A DNA stretch of 64,000 nucleotides from Myxococcales bacterium (GTDB lineage Bacteria > Myxococcota_A > Polyangia > Polyangiales > Polyangiaceae): the NCBI GenBank assembly GCA_016703425.1, contig JADJCA010000007.1:372001-436000 (forward strand), in the 5' to 3' direction. Shown here piece by piece: positions 18,407 through 27,652 of this stretch. Numbering within the stretch: the stretch's first letter is position 1; each line of letters begins with the position of its first letter. Position numbers and translations under genes: made by a program. A model generated the notes under the pieces. That model did no database searches, had not been told where the DNA came from, and saw only the letters and a list, made by a program, of their open reading frames with translations.

Positions 18407-20023
18407 TCAGCGTGGGATCCAAAGCTCGCCGGCGCGGCACAGCGTGCCGGTCTTCATGGGCGGACCACCCAAGGACTCGCTTCGTCGATAGTAGCGCGCG
18501 ACGACCGGCGGGACGCCCATGCCGTCGTCCACGTCGATGACGATGGCCGCCCACTCGTGACGCGCGAGGCGCCCTTCGAGATCGGGGACCCCACCCATGC
18601 TCGCCAGGTCGGCGATGCCCATGCCGTGCAGGTGCTCGCCCTGGCCCAGCTCGAAGGACAGCCGCGGGTGCCCCAAGACCATGGTCGCACCGGCGACCTT
18701 CGCGAGCCGAAGCTTGAGCGCGTCCCATGCGGCGCGATCGCCGGCCGACGGGGTGAGGTGCGCTGGGTTTTCCGCGAGCATGGCGAACTGAATCGCGAAG
18801 GCCAACGCCACCTGGGCGCTGACGCGCGGAGCGCCCGCCGCGACGAGCTCATGGGCGGCGACGAGGACAAAGGGCACGCCCAAGGTCGCGAGGGGAAGGA
18901 GCGAGTTCTTGAAGGCCCATTGCGTCGCGTGCCCCGTCGCCGACGCGAGCATGGCGGCGACGAAGAGCGAGCCCCAGTAGCGCGACGCCGGCGAGAGGGC
19001 AGCTTCGCCGCTCGCTCCCGCGCCGCGTGCCGCTAACCCCATGACGAGGAGCAGAGCCACGGGGACGACGCCCCACGCACGGTGCGGGTACCAGAGATCG
19101 CGGAAGTACATGTGCGGCAGGTCCGATGTCGCGACGAACCGTTGGACGACCGTCGCGCCAAGGTGCGCGAGCAGGAGCCACGGGAGCGCGGGAGAGAGCT
19201 TGGCGCGCCACAACCACACGAGCGGCACGACCAGCAGCAACGGAGCGAGGTGCAGCGCGTCTCGGTAGAAGAAGAACCCGAAGTTGTCTCGGTAGAAGCG
19301 GTGCGCCTGGTGCCCCTTGACGACGTAGAACGAGAAGAGCCCCCCGGTCGCGGACTCCCACCACGCGAAGGCCAAGAGCCCCGTGACGAGGGCCGCCGAG
19401 GCGACGACGGCGAGGGCCCGCCGATCGCGCGTCAAGTGGACCGCCATCAGGACGCCGAGTCCGATGACGAAGGACGTCTGCTTGGCGAAACAAGCGGCCG
19501 CGACCAGCGCCCCCGCGAGGGCGAGGCGCCACGTGGAGCCTCGCTCCGCGAGGACCGCCGCCGTCATGCAGAGCGCCATGGCCAACGCGTCGGGCCGCAC
19601 CAGGTCGTGGAACGAACCGGCGAAGCTGTAGAGCGCTGCGCACAAGCCGACCGTGAGGAGCGCGAACTCCCATCGCGCCGTGTGGCGAAGGACCACGCGA
19701 AGCGCGAGCGCGGCGGTGAGGGCGCTCGCGAACGCCGACACGCCGCGCGCCAGCGCGTAAGAGATGCCGCCGGTCACGTTGCCAAGGGCCGCGACGACCC
19801 ACGAATAGAGCGGCGGATACAGGTACGGAACGTAGGTGGCGCTCGGCGGCGGATAGGCGCTCGCCCCCCGCGCGAGGCGCTCCGCCTGCATCAAGACGCC
19901 GCCCTCCATCCATTCGACGTCGTAGGGAAAGGCGAGGCGGCGCCACGCGATGGCGAGCACCCCGACCACAAAGACGAGGCTGAAGCACGCGACGAGCCGG
20001 AGCGGGAGACGGGCGCGATCCAT
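18407..20023 (-). CDS. GT39-like (GT-C fold) membrane glycosyltransferase
   Basis: A 538-residue multi-pass protein. The start ATG at 20023 (MDRARLPLRL) sits two bases after the stop of the upstream gene. The first loop is YDVEWMEGGVLMQAERLARG followed by YVPYLYPPLYSW, matching the acidic loop and PPLY block of GT39 relatives. About ten hydrophobic segments are followed by a soluble C-terminal part of 120 residues. It is the last gene of the minus-strand operon that begins with rfbB at 28682, so it probably consumes a sugar made there or a lipid-linked derivative. Confidence 0.85.
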   Translation of the reverse strand: MDRARLPLRLVACFSLVFVVGVLAIAWRRLAFPYDVEWMEGGVLMQAERLARGASAYPPPSATYVPYLYPPLYSWVVAALGNVTGGISYALARGVSAFASALTAALALRVVLRHTARWEFALLTVGLCAALYSFAGSFHDLVRPDALAMALCMTAAVLAERGSTWRLALAGALVAAACFAKQTSFVIGLGVLMAVHLTRDRRALAVVASAALVTGLLAFAWWESATGGLFSFYVVKGHQAHRFYRDNFGFFFYRDALHLAPLLLVVPLVWLWRAKLSPALPWLLLAHLGATVVQRFVATSDLPHMYFRDLWYPHRAWGVVPVALLLVMGLAARGAGASGEAALSPASRYWGSLFVAAMLASATGHATQWAFKNSLLPLATLGVPFVLVAAHELVAAGAPRVSAQVALAFAIQFAMLAENPAHLTPSAGDRAAWDALKLRLAKVAGATMVLGHPRLSFELGQGEHLHGMGIADLASMGGVPDLEGRLARHEWAAIVIDVDDGMGVPPVVARYYRRSESLGGPPMKTGTLCRAGELWIPR

Positions 20024-20025
20024 GG

Positions 20026-21594
20026 CTACTTGGGCAGCGGCTCCACGTCGGGGCGCTGGAGCACGCGCTCGGCGCGGTCGGCGCGAACGAGGAGCGTCGT
20101 CAGAAAGCCGTCGGTGCGAACGCGGATCCATACGTACCCGCGCTCCTCCCACCCGGCGCGCTCGCCGGGACGCCACTCGATGTAGAGGAACGCGGGATTG
20201 TGCGCCTTGATCTGCTCCCACGTGGCGTAGCGCGCGTGGCCCGGACGAATGCCCAGACGCTTGCCAGAGCGCGCCACCTCGGGCGCGGCCAAGCCCAGGA
20301 GGTCGAAGTTCGGGAGGCCGGAGAAGAACGGCATCGCGCCCGCCGCGCCCGTCGCGAGCGTGTCGCCCGGCAAGGCGGCGCCCTTGAGCCACGCCCCCAC
20401 GAGCGACCACTCAACGGCCGCGCGCTTGGTCCAACCGATGGGCTCGATGCCGAGCTTGGCGCGCGATACGTCTTGCACCGCGAGTGCGCGGGCGCCGAGC
20501 GAGAGCTGCTTCGACGCATGTGGAACGAACGCCAAGACGCCCACGACGAGGCGCACCGCGTTTGACGCGCTGTAGCGATCGAAGGCCCGCGACGCCGCCG
20601 CCGTGAAGGTGACGAAGAGCATCGGGAAGAGCGGGACGAAGAAGCGGTACAGGTCGAGGAAGTCACCACCGATCTCGATCACGTAGGCTACGTAGAGCGG
20701 CACGAAGGCCCGCGCCGTCCAGAGGGCGGCGGACCGTGCCACAAGGAATGGACTCGCGACGAGCAGCAGCGAGAGGAAGAAGCCAAGCTCACCGATGCAG
20801 AAATAGCCGTAGCCGAAGCCGTGTTTCACCCGCGAACCGGCCGAGCCGGCGGTCTTCGCGTAGAACGTGTGCGGGAGCGGCAGGCCGTAATATGCCACGC
20901 GGAAGACCGTGAAGAGCGCGATCGGCGCGAAGGCGAGCCACGCGACGCGGCGGAGCAGCTTTCCGTCGATGCGGCGCAGGAAGAGCAAGACGAGCACCGT
21001 CAGGAGCAACACCTCGAGGCGCACGAGCGCGCCGAGGCCGAGCGTGGCGCCGAGCAGCGTCGCGGCGCGGGGAGAGGGCGAACGTTCCACCACGTCGACC
21101 TGCGCGAGGGCGCTCGTGATGGCGGCCGCGGCGAGCGCCGTCTCGAGGCCGCCGATGCTCCAGGCGGCCACGGGAGCGGCGCTCACCAGCGCGGCGAGGG
21201 CGAAGGCTTGGGCAAAGAGGCGCTCCGGCAGCACGCGCCGCACGAGGTGCCAGGTCGCAAAGACGAGGAGCACGCCCCCGGCGAGGCTCGCGCCTTGAAG
21301 CAGAGGCACCGGCGGGATGCGGAGGAGGAGACCGAGCGCCAAGAGCGCCGCCCAGAGCGGGCTCGTCGCCGCCTCGACTCGCTCGCCGAGGTTGTAGACG
21401 GGCGCACCGTGAAGCGCGAGGTTCTGCGCTTGCCGGAGCGCGATGAACGCGTCGTCGCAGACGAAGTCGAAGATCTGCGCGTGCACCACGAGCGCGATCG
21501 ACGCGAGCAGCGGCAGCGCCCAAGTCGAGGCGGAGAAGCGGCGCGCGCTCACGGACCGTTCATACACCGAAAGAAGGCTCAGGAGCCTCGTCAA
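20026..21594 (-). CDS. GT-C-like membrane glycosyltransferase (DDAFI / NxGERVE subfamily)
   Basis: Multi-pass protein with the loop FVCDDAFIALRQAQNLALHG and VYNLGERVEAATSPLW. This is the signature of a GT-C subfamily found in bacterial envelope-glycan loci, where the Asp pair replaces the GT39 DE. The start is not certain. A TTG at 21594 overlaps the upstream stop (TTGA), the same arrangement as at 24928. GTG codons at 21567 and 21552 are alternatives. I rejected the longer frame to 21750, which only reads antisense-like Arg-rich sequence over the upstream gene. A soluble C-terminal domain of about 130 residues follows the last helix. Confidence 0.82.
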   Translation of the reverse strand: MTRLLSLLSVYERSVSARRFSASTWALPLLASIALVVHAQIFDFVCDDAFIALRQAQNLALHGAPVYNLGERVEAATSPLWAALLALGLLLRIPPVPLLQGASLAGGVLLVFATWHLVRRVLPERLFAQAFALAALVSAAPVAAWSIGGLETALAAAAITSALAQVDVVERSPSPRAATLLGATLGLGALVRLEVLLLTVLVLLFLRRIDGKLLRRVAWLAFAPIALFTVFRVAYYGLPLPHTFYAKTAGSAGSRVKHGFGYGYFCIGELGFFLSLLLVASPFLVARSAALWTARAFVPLYVAYVIEIGGDFLDLYRFFVPLFPMLFVTFTAAASRAFDRYSASNAVRLVVGVLAFVPHASKQLSLGARALAVQDVSRAKLGIEPIGWTKRAAVEWSLVGAWLKGAALPGDTLATGAAGAMPFFSGLPNFDLLGLAAPEVARSGKRLGIRPGHARYATWEQIKAHNPAFLYIEWRPGERAGWEERGYVWIRVRTDGFLTTLLVRADRAERVLQRPDVEPLPK

Positions 21595-23432
21595 TCGAGG
21601 GCGGCGAGCCGGAGGCGATGAAGGGTCACCGCCGCCTCCCCGCGCCGACGCACCGTGAGGACGTTGACGCCGCGGGCTAGCTCCGAGACCTCCGCCGTCG
21701 CGACGCCGTCTCGCCCATCGGGTGTCAGCGCGAGCGGCCGCCCGCGCCATAAGAGGTCGACGGGCCCGCTCGCGGACAGCTCGACGCGCACACGTGAACG
21801 TCGTTCGTTGAGCGACAAGAGAAGGTCGCCGTGGGCAGCTCCGCTCGCCGCGAGCATCAGCCCCTCGGCTGCCGGCGCGAATCCCAACGCGTAGGGCGGC
21901 ACGCGACCGTGGCCAAAGACGAGCTCCGCGCGGCTCGGCGCCTCGCGGATGTTGAGCCCCGGGAAGAGCTCATCCAAAAGGTAGACCCCGACAACCGCGT
22001 CGTAGGCCGAAAACGAGGCCCCATGGCGAATCGCGAAGGCTGCTCGCGGGAGCGCCATGACCGCGTCCGAGGAGGCAGCCAGAACGCCACCGACACGCGG
22101 CCCGATGCGCTCTCGCATGATCGCCGACGGCGCTTCGCCGCCGTGGATGCGAACCGTGCTCGACGCGTAGCTCCACGCGAGAGCGACGTTGCCGGCGGCG
22201 ATAGCCGCCGTTGGCAAGAGCGCGAACTGCGTCCTCAGCGACACGATGTCGAAGCCGCCCGGGGGCCGCAAGCGCCGCCAAAGGGCCGCCGCACCGAAGG
22301 CAAAGACGACGTACGTCGAACAGAAGCGCCGCCCTCCGAAGGCTCCCCCGCCCCACCAATCCCACGCGGCGCCGTTGACGAAGATCTGTAGGAGGAGCGC
22401 CGTCGCCAGAACGATGCCGGCGCGCGACCGAAGCTCGAGGACGAGGCCCGCGAGCCCGATGGCGTAGAACGGCGCCCATGCGAGGAGGCCGTTGCGCGCC
22501 GAGAACAAGGCCTCGCTCATGGCCGGCTCGCGCCAACGCATGAAGCCCTGCCCCTGGGGGATCAGGAAGGCCGAGCCGTAGACGACCCGCCACGCCAAGA
22601 GCTGCGGCGCAAACACCAACGTCGCCACCAGGGCCGCGCCAAGGATGCCCAGCGCGAGTCGGCGCCACTCGAGCGCCGAGCGAACACGCCGCGCGTCATC
22701 CACGGCCGCAGCGATCGGCAACACGACCCACGTCGCGAGCTGAGGTCGCGCCAAGACGACCGCGCCGAAGAGCGCGCCAAGGCCGAGCCATGTGGCAAGG
22801 CGACGCGGCCCTTCTTGCTCGTAGCTCTCATCCCAGTGGTCCACGAGCCAGGCCGCGAAGAGCGAGCCGAAGGGATGCGCGTAGCCAGGCTGCCGGACCG
22901 CGTAATAGAAGACGGGCCCGGCGAGGAGCGTCAGGAGCGCCAGCGCGTCTCCCGAGGCGCGCGGGCCGAGGCGCCGACGAATGAACCGCGACGCGAAGAC
23001 CATCGCGAAGACGGAGGCGAGGACCGACGCGAAGAGCGTGGCAACGATTTCGGGTCGCGAGAAGTCGTCGCGCAAGCCGGCATTGGCGGCGAACGCGACG
23101 AGGCGACCCACGGCGAAGAGCGGCGCCGCAAAGACCGCCGGTCCGACGCCGAACACGTTTCCCGGGCGACCCGCCGGCGTTGGACCAAAGCCGTACCAGT
23201 TGCCGTAAGCGGCGTATTGGTTCGAAAAGTCCAGGTCGCCGTCGGTGGCGAGCGAGGCCAGCGGCAAATACATGTAATACGCATCACTATCGAGGCGCGC
23301 CGTCGGGCCTCGCGGCTCCTTGCCCACGGCGAAGAGGACCCCGAGCACAAGCGTCGTCGCGAGGATGAAGAGGACTCGGCGACCGCGGGTGCTCTGAAAG
23401 AGCGCGGCGGCGCGAAGCCGGTGGGCCATCAT
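21591..23432 (-). CDS. Multi-pass membrane protein, GT-C-like, with C-terminal beta-rich domain
   Basis: A 613-residue protein starting at the ATG at 23432, which overlaps the upstream stop (TGATG). A GTG one codon earlier is possible. After the first helix the periplasmic loop reads LDSDAYYMYLPLASLATDGD then FSNQYAAYG, related to the loop in the protein at 28704 (DGHYAFLYARSLAFDGD). Ten or so helices follow. The last 150 residues are not hydrophobic and look like a small beta domain (DLLLSLNERRSRVRVELSA, NVLTVRRRGEAAVTLHRL), perhaps carbohydrate binding. The family is common in myxobacterial polysaccharide loci. Transferase activity is inferred from fold and context only. Confidence 0.82.
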   Translation of the reverse strand: MMAHRLRAAALFQSTRGRRVLFILATTLVLGVLFAVGKEPRGPTARLDSDAYYMYLPLASLATDGDLDFSNQYAAYGNWYGFGPTPAGRPGNVFGVGPAVFAAPLFAVGRLVAFAANAGLRDDFSRPEIVATLFASVLASVFAMVFASRFIRRRLGPRASGDALALLTLLAGPVFYYAVRQPGYAHPFGSLFAAWLVDHWDESYEQEGPRRLATWLGLGALFGAVVLARPQLATWVVLPIAAAVDDARRVRSALEWRRLALGILGAALVATLVFAPQLLAWRVVYGSAFLIPQGQGFMRWREPAMSEALFSARNGLLAWAPFYAIGLAGLVLELRSRAGIVLATALLLQIFVNGAAWDWWGGGAFGGRRFCSTYVVFAFGAAALWRRLRPPGGFDIVSLRTQFALLPTAAIAAGNVALAWSYASSTVRIHGGEAPSAIMRERIGPRVGGVLAASSDAVMALPRAAFAIRHGASFSAYDAVVGVYLLDELFPGLNIREAPSRAELVFGHGRVPPYALGFAPAAEGLMLAASGAAHGDLLLSLNERRSRVRVELSASGPVDLLWRGRPLALTPDGRDGVATAEVSELARGVNVLTVRRRGEAAVTLHRLRLAALD

Positions 23433-24928
23433 CACGCGCTCCGACGACGCTCGCGTCGCAAGCTCACGGCGAGCCAAGCGCCGCAGACTGCGACCCACAG
23501 TCCCAGCGGCAAGAGCGACAGGTGGCCCTCGAGTCCCGCCTTGTGTCCGAGGTTCCACGCCTGCCGAGGCGCGTTCGGCGGGTTGTCGAGCATGTCGATG
23601 CTCTGCGTCGACACGCTGAGCTGTCCCTTGCGAAACTGCGGCCAGATGAACTCCCCGTAGGGCCGCTTGTGTCCGGTGGGAATCTCGGGCTTGACGGCGG
23701 TAGCGGCGAACATGTTCGCGGCGCCGTAGAGCACGAGTCCCGCCAGGCCCAGCGAGAGCACGAGCCCCGCGGCCCGCTCGCCTCGCTCCGGCGCAGCCAG
23801 TCGCGCCGATATCTCCACGATGGAGCCGCCGGCCAAGAGCGCGGCGAAGGGCAACATGGGAACGAGGTATCGCGGCCCCGCGGCCCAGCCGCCGTCCCAA
23901 GGCGGAATGGACGCGTTGAGCCACAAGAAGAGGTAGACCGCCGCGGTCGCGACGAGCACCTCAGCGCGACGGCTTCTCCAGAGGACGAGGGCGCCGGGCA
24001 CGGCGAGGGCGAGCCAGGGCGCCGTCGAGACGAGGCCCCGGTACTCACCCACGAGGATGTTCCGAAGTGAGACGAAGTTCGGCTTCCCGATGCCCATGAA
24101 CCAACCGGTGTGCGGCGTCTGCCAAACGGAGAAGTCATAGGGAAACGCCAGCGGGCTGCCGAAGGCGACGGCGTGGTAGGCGAGGAGAAGCGATACCGGG
24201 ACGAGGGCTCCGACCCCAGCGAAGAGCGCTGCGCGGACGCCCGCCACGTGAAGGCCGTAGAGCCCGACGGGAATGCCGATGAGCGCGGCTGGATACTCCG
24301 TCGCAACGGCGAAGCCGAGCAGCGCACCGACAGCCGCGAGACGAAGCCGCTGAGAAGAAGTCCCGCGCGGCGGCCCGTGTTTGAGCTCGATGAGGAGCGC
24401 AAAGGAGACGATGGTCGCCGAGGCCGACAGCTGGTTGCCGTAGAGCAGCGTCGAATAGGGAAGCGCCATCGACGCGAGGCTCCACGCGAGTGCCAAGACG
24501 ATGCTCTCGCCAGGGCGCATTCCGAGGCCGCGCGCGGCGCGCGCGAGGAACGTCGAGGCGATGGCCGAAGGCACGCCGATGGCAAAGACGATCGACAGCC
24601 AGGCGCCCCAGGCGAGCGTGCCGGGCGGGACGGGCCTGGGCGCGCCGGCGAGCGTGAAGACGGCGGCGTAAGCCGGGATGCAAAGCAGCGACGCGCCCGG
24701 CGCCTTGTCGCAGTAGTAGTGACCGTTGCGAATGGAGTCGTCGCCGGTGTTCTTCTCGTAGCGATCGATGACGAGGGTCCGCTCCTCCACGACGGCGCGC
24801 ACGAGATCGAAACGTGAATTCTGGTTCCACCCTCCCGCTTGGTAGAAGTAGGCGTAGACCCCCAAGAGCAGCACGAAGAGCGCGAAGGCCGGCGCTCGAA
24901 TTCGCAAGAGAAGCCCGCCCGTCGTCAA
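23432..24928 (-). CDS. Multi-pass membrane protein, GT-C-like
   Basis: A 498-residue protein with about eleven hydrophobic segments. The first loop contains NQNSRFDLVRAVVEERTLV, IDRYEKNTGDDSI and the Cys-bearing HYYCDKAPGASLL, a conserved pattern of this GT-C-like group. The start is a TTG at 24928 that overlaps the stop of the aminotransferase gene (TTGA), so it depends on translational coupling. No ATG lies near the N-terminus. It sits directly behind the amino-sugar genes, which suggests use of that sugar or flipping or ligation of its lipid-linked form, but nothing in the sequence fixes this. Confidence 0.82.
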   Translation of the reverse strand: MTTGGLLLRIRAPAFALFVLLLGVYAYFYQAGGWNQNSRFDLVRAVVEERTLVIDRYEKNTGDDSIRNGHYYCDKAPGASLLCIPAYAAVFTLAGAPRPVPPGTLAWGAWLSIVFAIGVPSAIASTFLARAARGLGMRPGESIVLALAWSLASMALPYSTLLYGNQLSASATIVSFALLIELKHGPPRGTSSQRLRLAAVGALLGFAVATEYPAALIGIPVGLYGLHVAGVRAALFAGVGALVPVSLLLAYHAVAFGSPLAFPYDFSVWQTPHTGWFMGIGKPNFVSLRNILVGEYRGLVSTAPWLALAVPGALVLWRSRRAEVLVATAAVYLFLWLNASIPPWDGGWAAGPRYLVPMLPFAALLAGGSIVEISARLAAPERGERAAGLVLSLGLAGLVLYGAANMFAATAVKPEIPTGHKRPYGEFIWPQFRKGQLSVSTQSIDMLDNPPNAPRQAWNLGHKAGLEGHLSLLPLGLWVAVCGAWLAVSLRRERRRSA

Positions 24929-26091
24929 GGGTCGCCTAACGCCTCGGTCACCGCCGTCACGACGTCGTCGACAAGCCCATCTTCCATGTCGGAGTAGAGC
25001 GGCAAGCGAACGAGACTCGCGCTCGCCGTGTCGGTCACGGTCAAGCTGCCAGCGGTGCGACCGAAGCGCAGGCCCGCCGGCGACGAATGGAGCGGCACGT
25101 AGTGGAACGCGGCGCCGATGCCGCGGGCCCGGAGCCGCGCGAGGAGCGCGTCACGACGGAGCGCGTCGCGCAAGACGACGTAGAAGATGTGGCCGTTGTG
25201 GACGCAGCCGGGAGGGACCACCGGCCGCCGCAACCACTCCCGCGCCTCAGCGTCAGCAAAGGCGGTCATGTACCGCTGCCACAGCCGAAGCCGCGACGCC
25301 ACGAGCGCTTCGGCGCGCTCGAGCTGGGCCAAGAGGCACGCGGCGATGAGCTCGCCGGGGCCGAAGGACCCGCCCACGTCGAGCCACGTGTAGCGATCGA
25401 CCTCACCGGCGGCGAAGGCCCCGCGGTTGGTCCCCACGTCACGAACGATGGCGGCTCGCGCCTTCAGGGCGTCGCGGACGAAGAGCGCGCCCCCCTCCCC
25501 GGACACCACGTTCTTGGTCTCGTGGAAGCTGAAAGCCCCGGCGTCGCCGAGCGTCCCCAGAGCTCGCCCTTTGTAGCTCGCGAGGATCCCTTGCGCTGCA
25601 TCCTCGACGACGAAGAGCCCGCGACTCTTGGCGAGCGCGAGCAGCGCATCCATCTCGCAGGCGACGCCCGCGTAGTGGACGGGCACGATGACCCGGGTAC
25701 GGCTCGTGATGGCGGCCTCCACGAGGCGCTCGTCGAGGTTCAGCGTGTCGCTTCGAATGTCGACAAACACGGGCGTCGCCCCCCGCAGAACGAAGGCGTT
25801 CGCCGTCGACGTGAACGTGAACGACGGCAAGATGACCTCGTCGCCGGGGCCCACGCCGGAGAGGATCGCGGCGAGCTCGAGGGCGCCGGTGCAGGAGTGC
25901 GTGAGCATCGCGTGGGCCGCGCCCGTTTGCCGAACGAGCCACTCGGCGCAGCGCCGGCTGAAGGCGCCGTCGCGCGCGAGGTGGCCCGAGGCCAGCACTT
26001 GCCGCACGTTCTCGAGCTCGCCTTCGGCGAGACTGGGCCGATGAAACGGGACGGCGAGGGGCACCTTTGAGCTCGGGTGACGATCGGTCAT
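24925..26091 (-). CDS. Sugar-nucleotide aminotransferase, DegT/DnrJ/EryC1/StrS family (WecE/RffA-like)
   Basis: PLP enzyme of 388 residues, probably converting dTDP-4-keto-6-deoxyglucose to dTDP-4-amino-4,6-dideoxygalactose with glutamate as donor. THSCTGALELAA binds the PLP phosphate, VVEDAAQGI carries the Asp-Ala pair, and the Schiff-base lysine is K193 in FSFHETKNVVSGEGG. That FSFHETKN block is characteristic of WecE/RffA rather than of ArnB or perosamine synthases. It acts on the product of the rfbB and rfbA genes just upstream. The start ATG at 26091 overlaps the methyltransferase stop (ATGA). Confidence 0.88.
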   Translation of the reverse strand: MTDRHPSSKVPLAVPFHRPSLAEGELENVRQVLASGHLARDGAFSRRCAEWLVRQTGAAHAMLTHSCTGALELAAILSGVGPGDEVILPSFTFTSTANAFVLRGATPVFVDIRSDTLNLDERLVEAAITSRTRVIVPVHYAGVACEMDALLALAKSRGLFVVEDAAQGILASYKGRALGTLGDAGAFSFHETKNVVSGEGGALFVRDALKARAAIVRDVGTNRGAFAAGEVDRYTWLDVGGSFGPGELIAACLLAQLERAEALVASRLRLWQRYMTAFADAEAREWLRRPVVPPGCVHNGHIFYVVLRDALRRDALLARLRARGIGAAFHYVPLHSSPAGLRFGRTAGSLTVTDTASASLVRLPLYSDMEDGLVDDVVTAVTEALGDP

Positions 26092-26774
26092 GGGGCACCG
26101 GCTCGACGGAAGGGCATCGAGGCCTCGAGGAGCACGTGACTGTAGGGGACACGGAGCAAGTCATGGTGAATGTGAACGTCGACGCGGCCGAAGGACGGCG
26201 CCGCGAGGCGACGGTACTCCTCGGGCGCGCGCACGTGAAGGCCGCGATCCCATCGCGCGAGGAGGGCGCCCGCGGGCTTGGTGTCCGACGTGATCGTCCC
26301 GTCGAGGGTCACGACGCGGCCCTCCGGCGCGAGCAGCGGGGCGACATCGTGAAAGAGCCGCGTCGCGCTCGCGTCACCGAGGTGGTGGAGGAGCCCCGTC
26401 AGCACCACGACATCGAAGAGCGCGTCGCCGAGACCAGCGGCGGCGCTCCAATCGGGACGAGCGACGTCGACGAGGCGGAACGTGGCACCTTTGCCGAAGC
26501 GCGCGCGCGCCCGCGCGAGGTATCGCTCGTTGGCGTCCACGCCGACGTAGGCAACGCCCTTGAGGTGCGGGAAAAGAGCCCCCGTGCCGCAGCCGACGTC
26601 GAGGACGCGAAGCTCGGCGCCGCGGCGGGCCGCAGCGAGCACGTAGCTCTGGGCGACGCGACGTCGGGCGCCGTCGGCGCCGAGCGCGTCTTGCAGCCGA
26701 TCGTAGACGCCGGCGAGGCTTAGCGCCCGGAAGGCGCCGCCCGTCCTTTGCCCTTGCGTCGCCGCGTGTTTCAT
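26088..26774 (-). CDS. SAM-dependent methyltransferase (class I, sugar-cluster)
   Basis: A 228-residue soluble enzyme with the Rossmann motif LRVLDVGCGTGALFPHL (motif I), an acidic YVGVDANERYL after strand 2 and DVVVLTGLLHHL (motif IV). These belong to the general Methyltransf_11/25 class. The start ATG (26774) overlaps the rfbA stop (ATGA), so it is made together with the dTDP-sugar enzymes. Methylation of the amino sugar or of a glycan hydroxyl is the simplest guess. Upstream in-frame codons to 27272 only read antisense-like Arg/Ser-rich sequence and were left out. Confidence 0.85.
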   Translation of the reverse strand: MKHAATQGQRTGGAFRALSLAGVYDRLQDALGADGARRRVAQSYVLAAARRGAELRVLDVGCGTGALFPHLKGVAYVGVDANERYLARARARFGKGATFRLVDVARPDWSAAAGLGDALFDVVVLTGLLHHLGDASATRLFHDVAPLLAPEGRVVTLDGTITSDTKPAGALLARWDRGLHVRAPEEYRRLAAPSFGRVDVHIHHDLLRVPYSHVLLEASMPFRRAGAP

Positions 26775-27652
26775 CCCGCGAGCAATCCCAAGAGGTATTG
26801 GCCGTAGGCCGTCTTTTCGAGGCGCTCGCCGAGGCGCCGGAGCGACGCCTCGTCGATCCAGCCTTTGCGAAAGGCGATTTCTTCGGGGCAAGACACCTGG
26901 AGCCCCTGCCGGCTCTGAATCGCGAAGATGAACTGGCTGGCCTGAAGGAGCGCCTCCGGCGTGCCTGTGTCGAGCCAAGCGATGCCCCGCCCGAGCTTCT
27001 CGAAGTGCAGCGACCCGCGCTCGAGGTAGAGCCGATTGAGATCGGTGATCTCGAGCTCGCCACGGGCCGACGGCGTGAGCGTCGCGGCCAACGCCGTCGC
27101 GTGCTCGTCGTAGAAGTAGAGCCCGGGAACGGCGTAGCTCGACTTGGGGGCACGCGGCTTCTCCTCGAGTCCCACGACGCGGCCAGCGGCGTCGAGCTCG
27201 GCGACGCCATAACGCTCCGGATCGCGCACGTAATAACCGAAGACGGTCGTGCCCTCGGTGCGTGCGGCGCAATCCATCAGGAGACCGTGGAGCCCGTGGC
27301 CATAAAAGACGTTGTCACCGAGGACCAACGCCACCCGCTCGCCGGCGATGAACTCGCTTGCGATGGAGAAGGCCTGCGCGATCCCTCCCGGCTCCTCTTG
27401 CACACCGTACGAGAGCGTCATGCCCCACTGACTGCCGTCGCCGAGGAGCCTCTCGAAGAGCGGGACGTCGTGCGGTGTGGAGATGACGTGAACGTTGCGA
27501 ATGCCCGCCAGCATGAGCACGGCGAGCGGGTAGTAGACCATGGGCTTGTCGAAGACCGGCGTGAGCTGCTTGTTCACAGCCAAAGTCAGCGGGTGCAAGC
27601 GCGTGCCTGAACCGCCGGCGAAGACGATGCCCTTGTCAGTGCCTTTTCCCAT
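26771..27652 (-). CDS. rfbA: Glucose-1-phosphate thymidylyltransferase
   Basis: Makes dTDP-glucose and pyrophosphate from glucose-1-phosphate and dTTP, the first committed step of dTDP-deoxysugar synthesis. The 293 residues match the usual RmlA length. FAGGSGTRLHPLT is the nucleotide-binding signature, followed by NKQLTPVFDKPMVYYPL, VLGDNVFYGHGL with the metal-binding Asp, and VGLEEKPRAPKSSYAVPGLY. IAWLDTGTPEALLQAS and the RKGWID ending are also diagnostic. The start ATG at 27652 lies 17 bases inside the rfbB gene. The Lys/Arg of the substrate loop are intact, so the enzyme should be active. Confidence 0.95.
   Translation of the reverse strand: MGKGTDKGIVFAGGSGTRLHPLTLAVNKQLTPVFDKPMVYYPLAVLMLAGIRNVHVISTPHDVPLFERLLGDGSQWGMTLSYGVQEEPGGIAQAFSIASEFIAGERVALVLGDNVFYGHGLHGLLMDCAARTEGTTVFGYYVRDPERYGVAELDAAGRVVGLEEKPRAPKSSYAVPGLYFYDEHATALAATLTPSARGELEITDLNRLYLERGSLHFEKLGRGIAWLDTGTPEALLQASQFIFAIQSRQGLQVSCPEEIAFRKGWIDEASLRRLGERLEKTAYGQYLLGLLAG

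Noticed and set aside
26775..27272. Longer methyltransferase start
   Set aside because: The added sequence is an antisense-like Arg/Ser-rich run overlapping rfbA. The ATG at 26774 with an ATGA overlap is far better.
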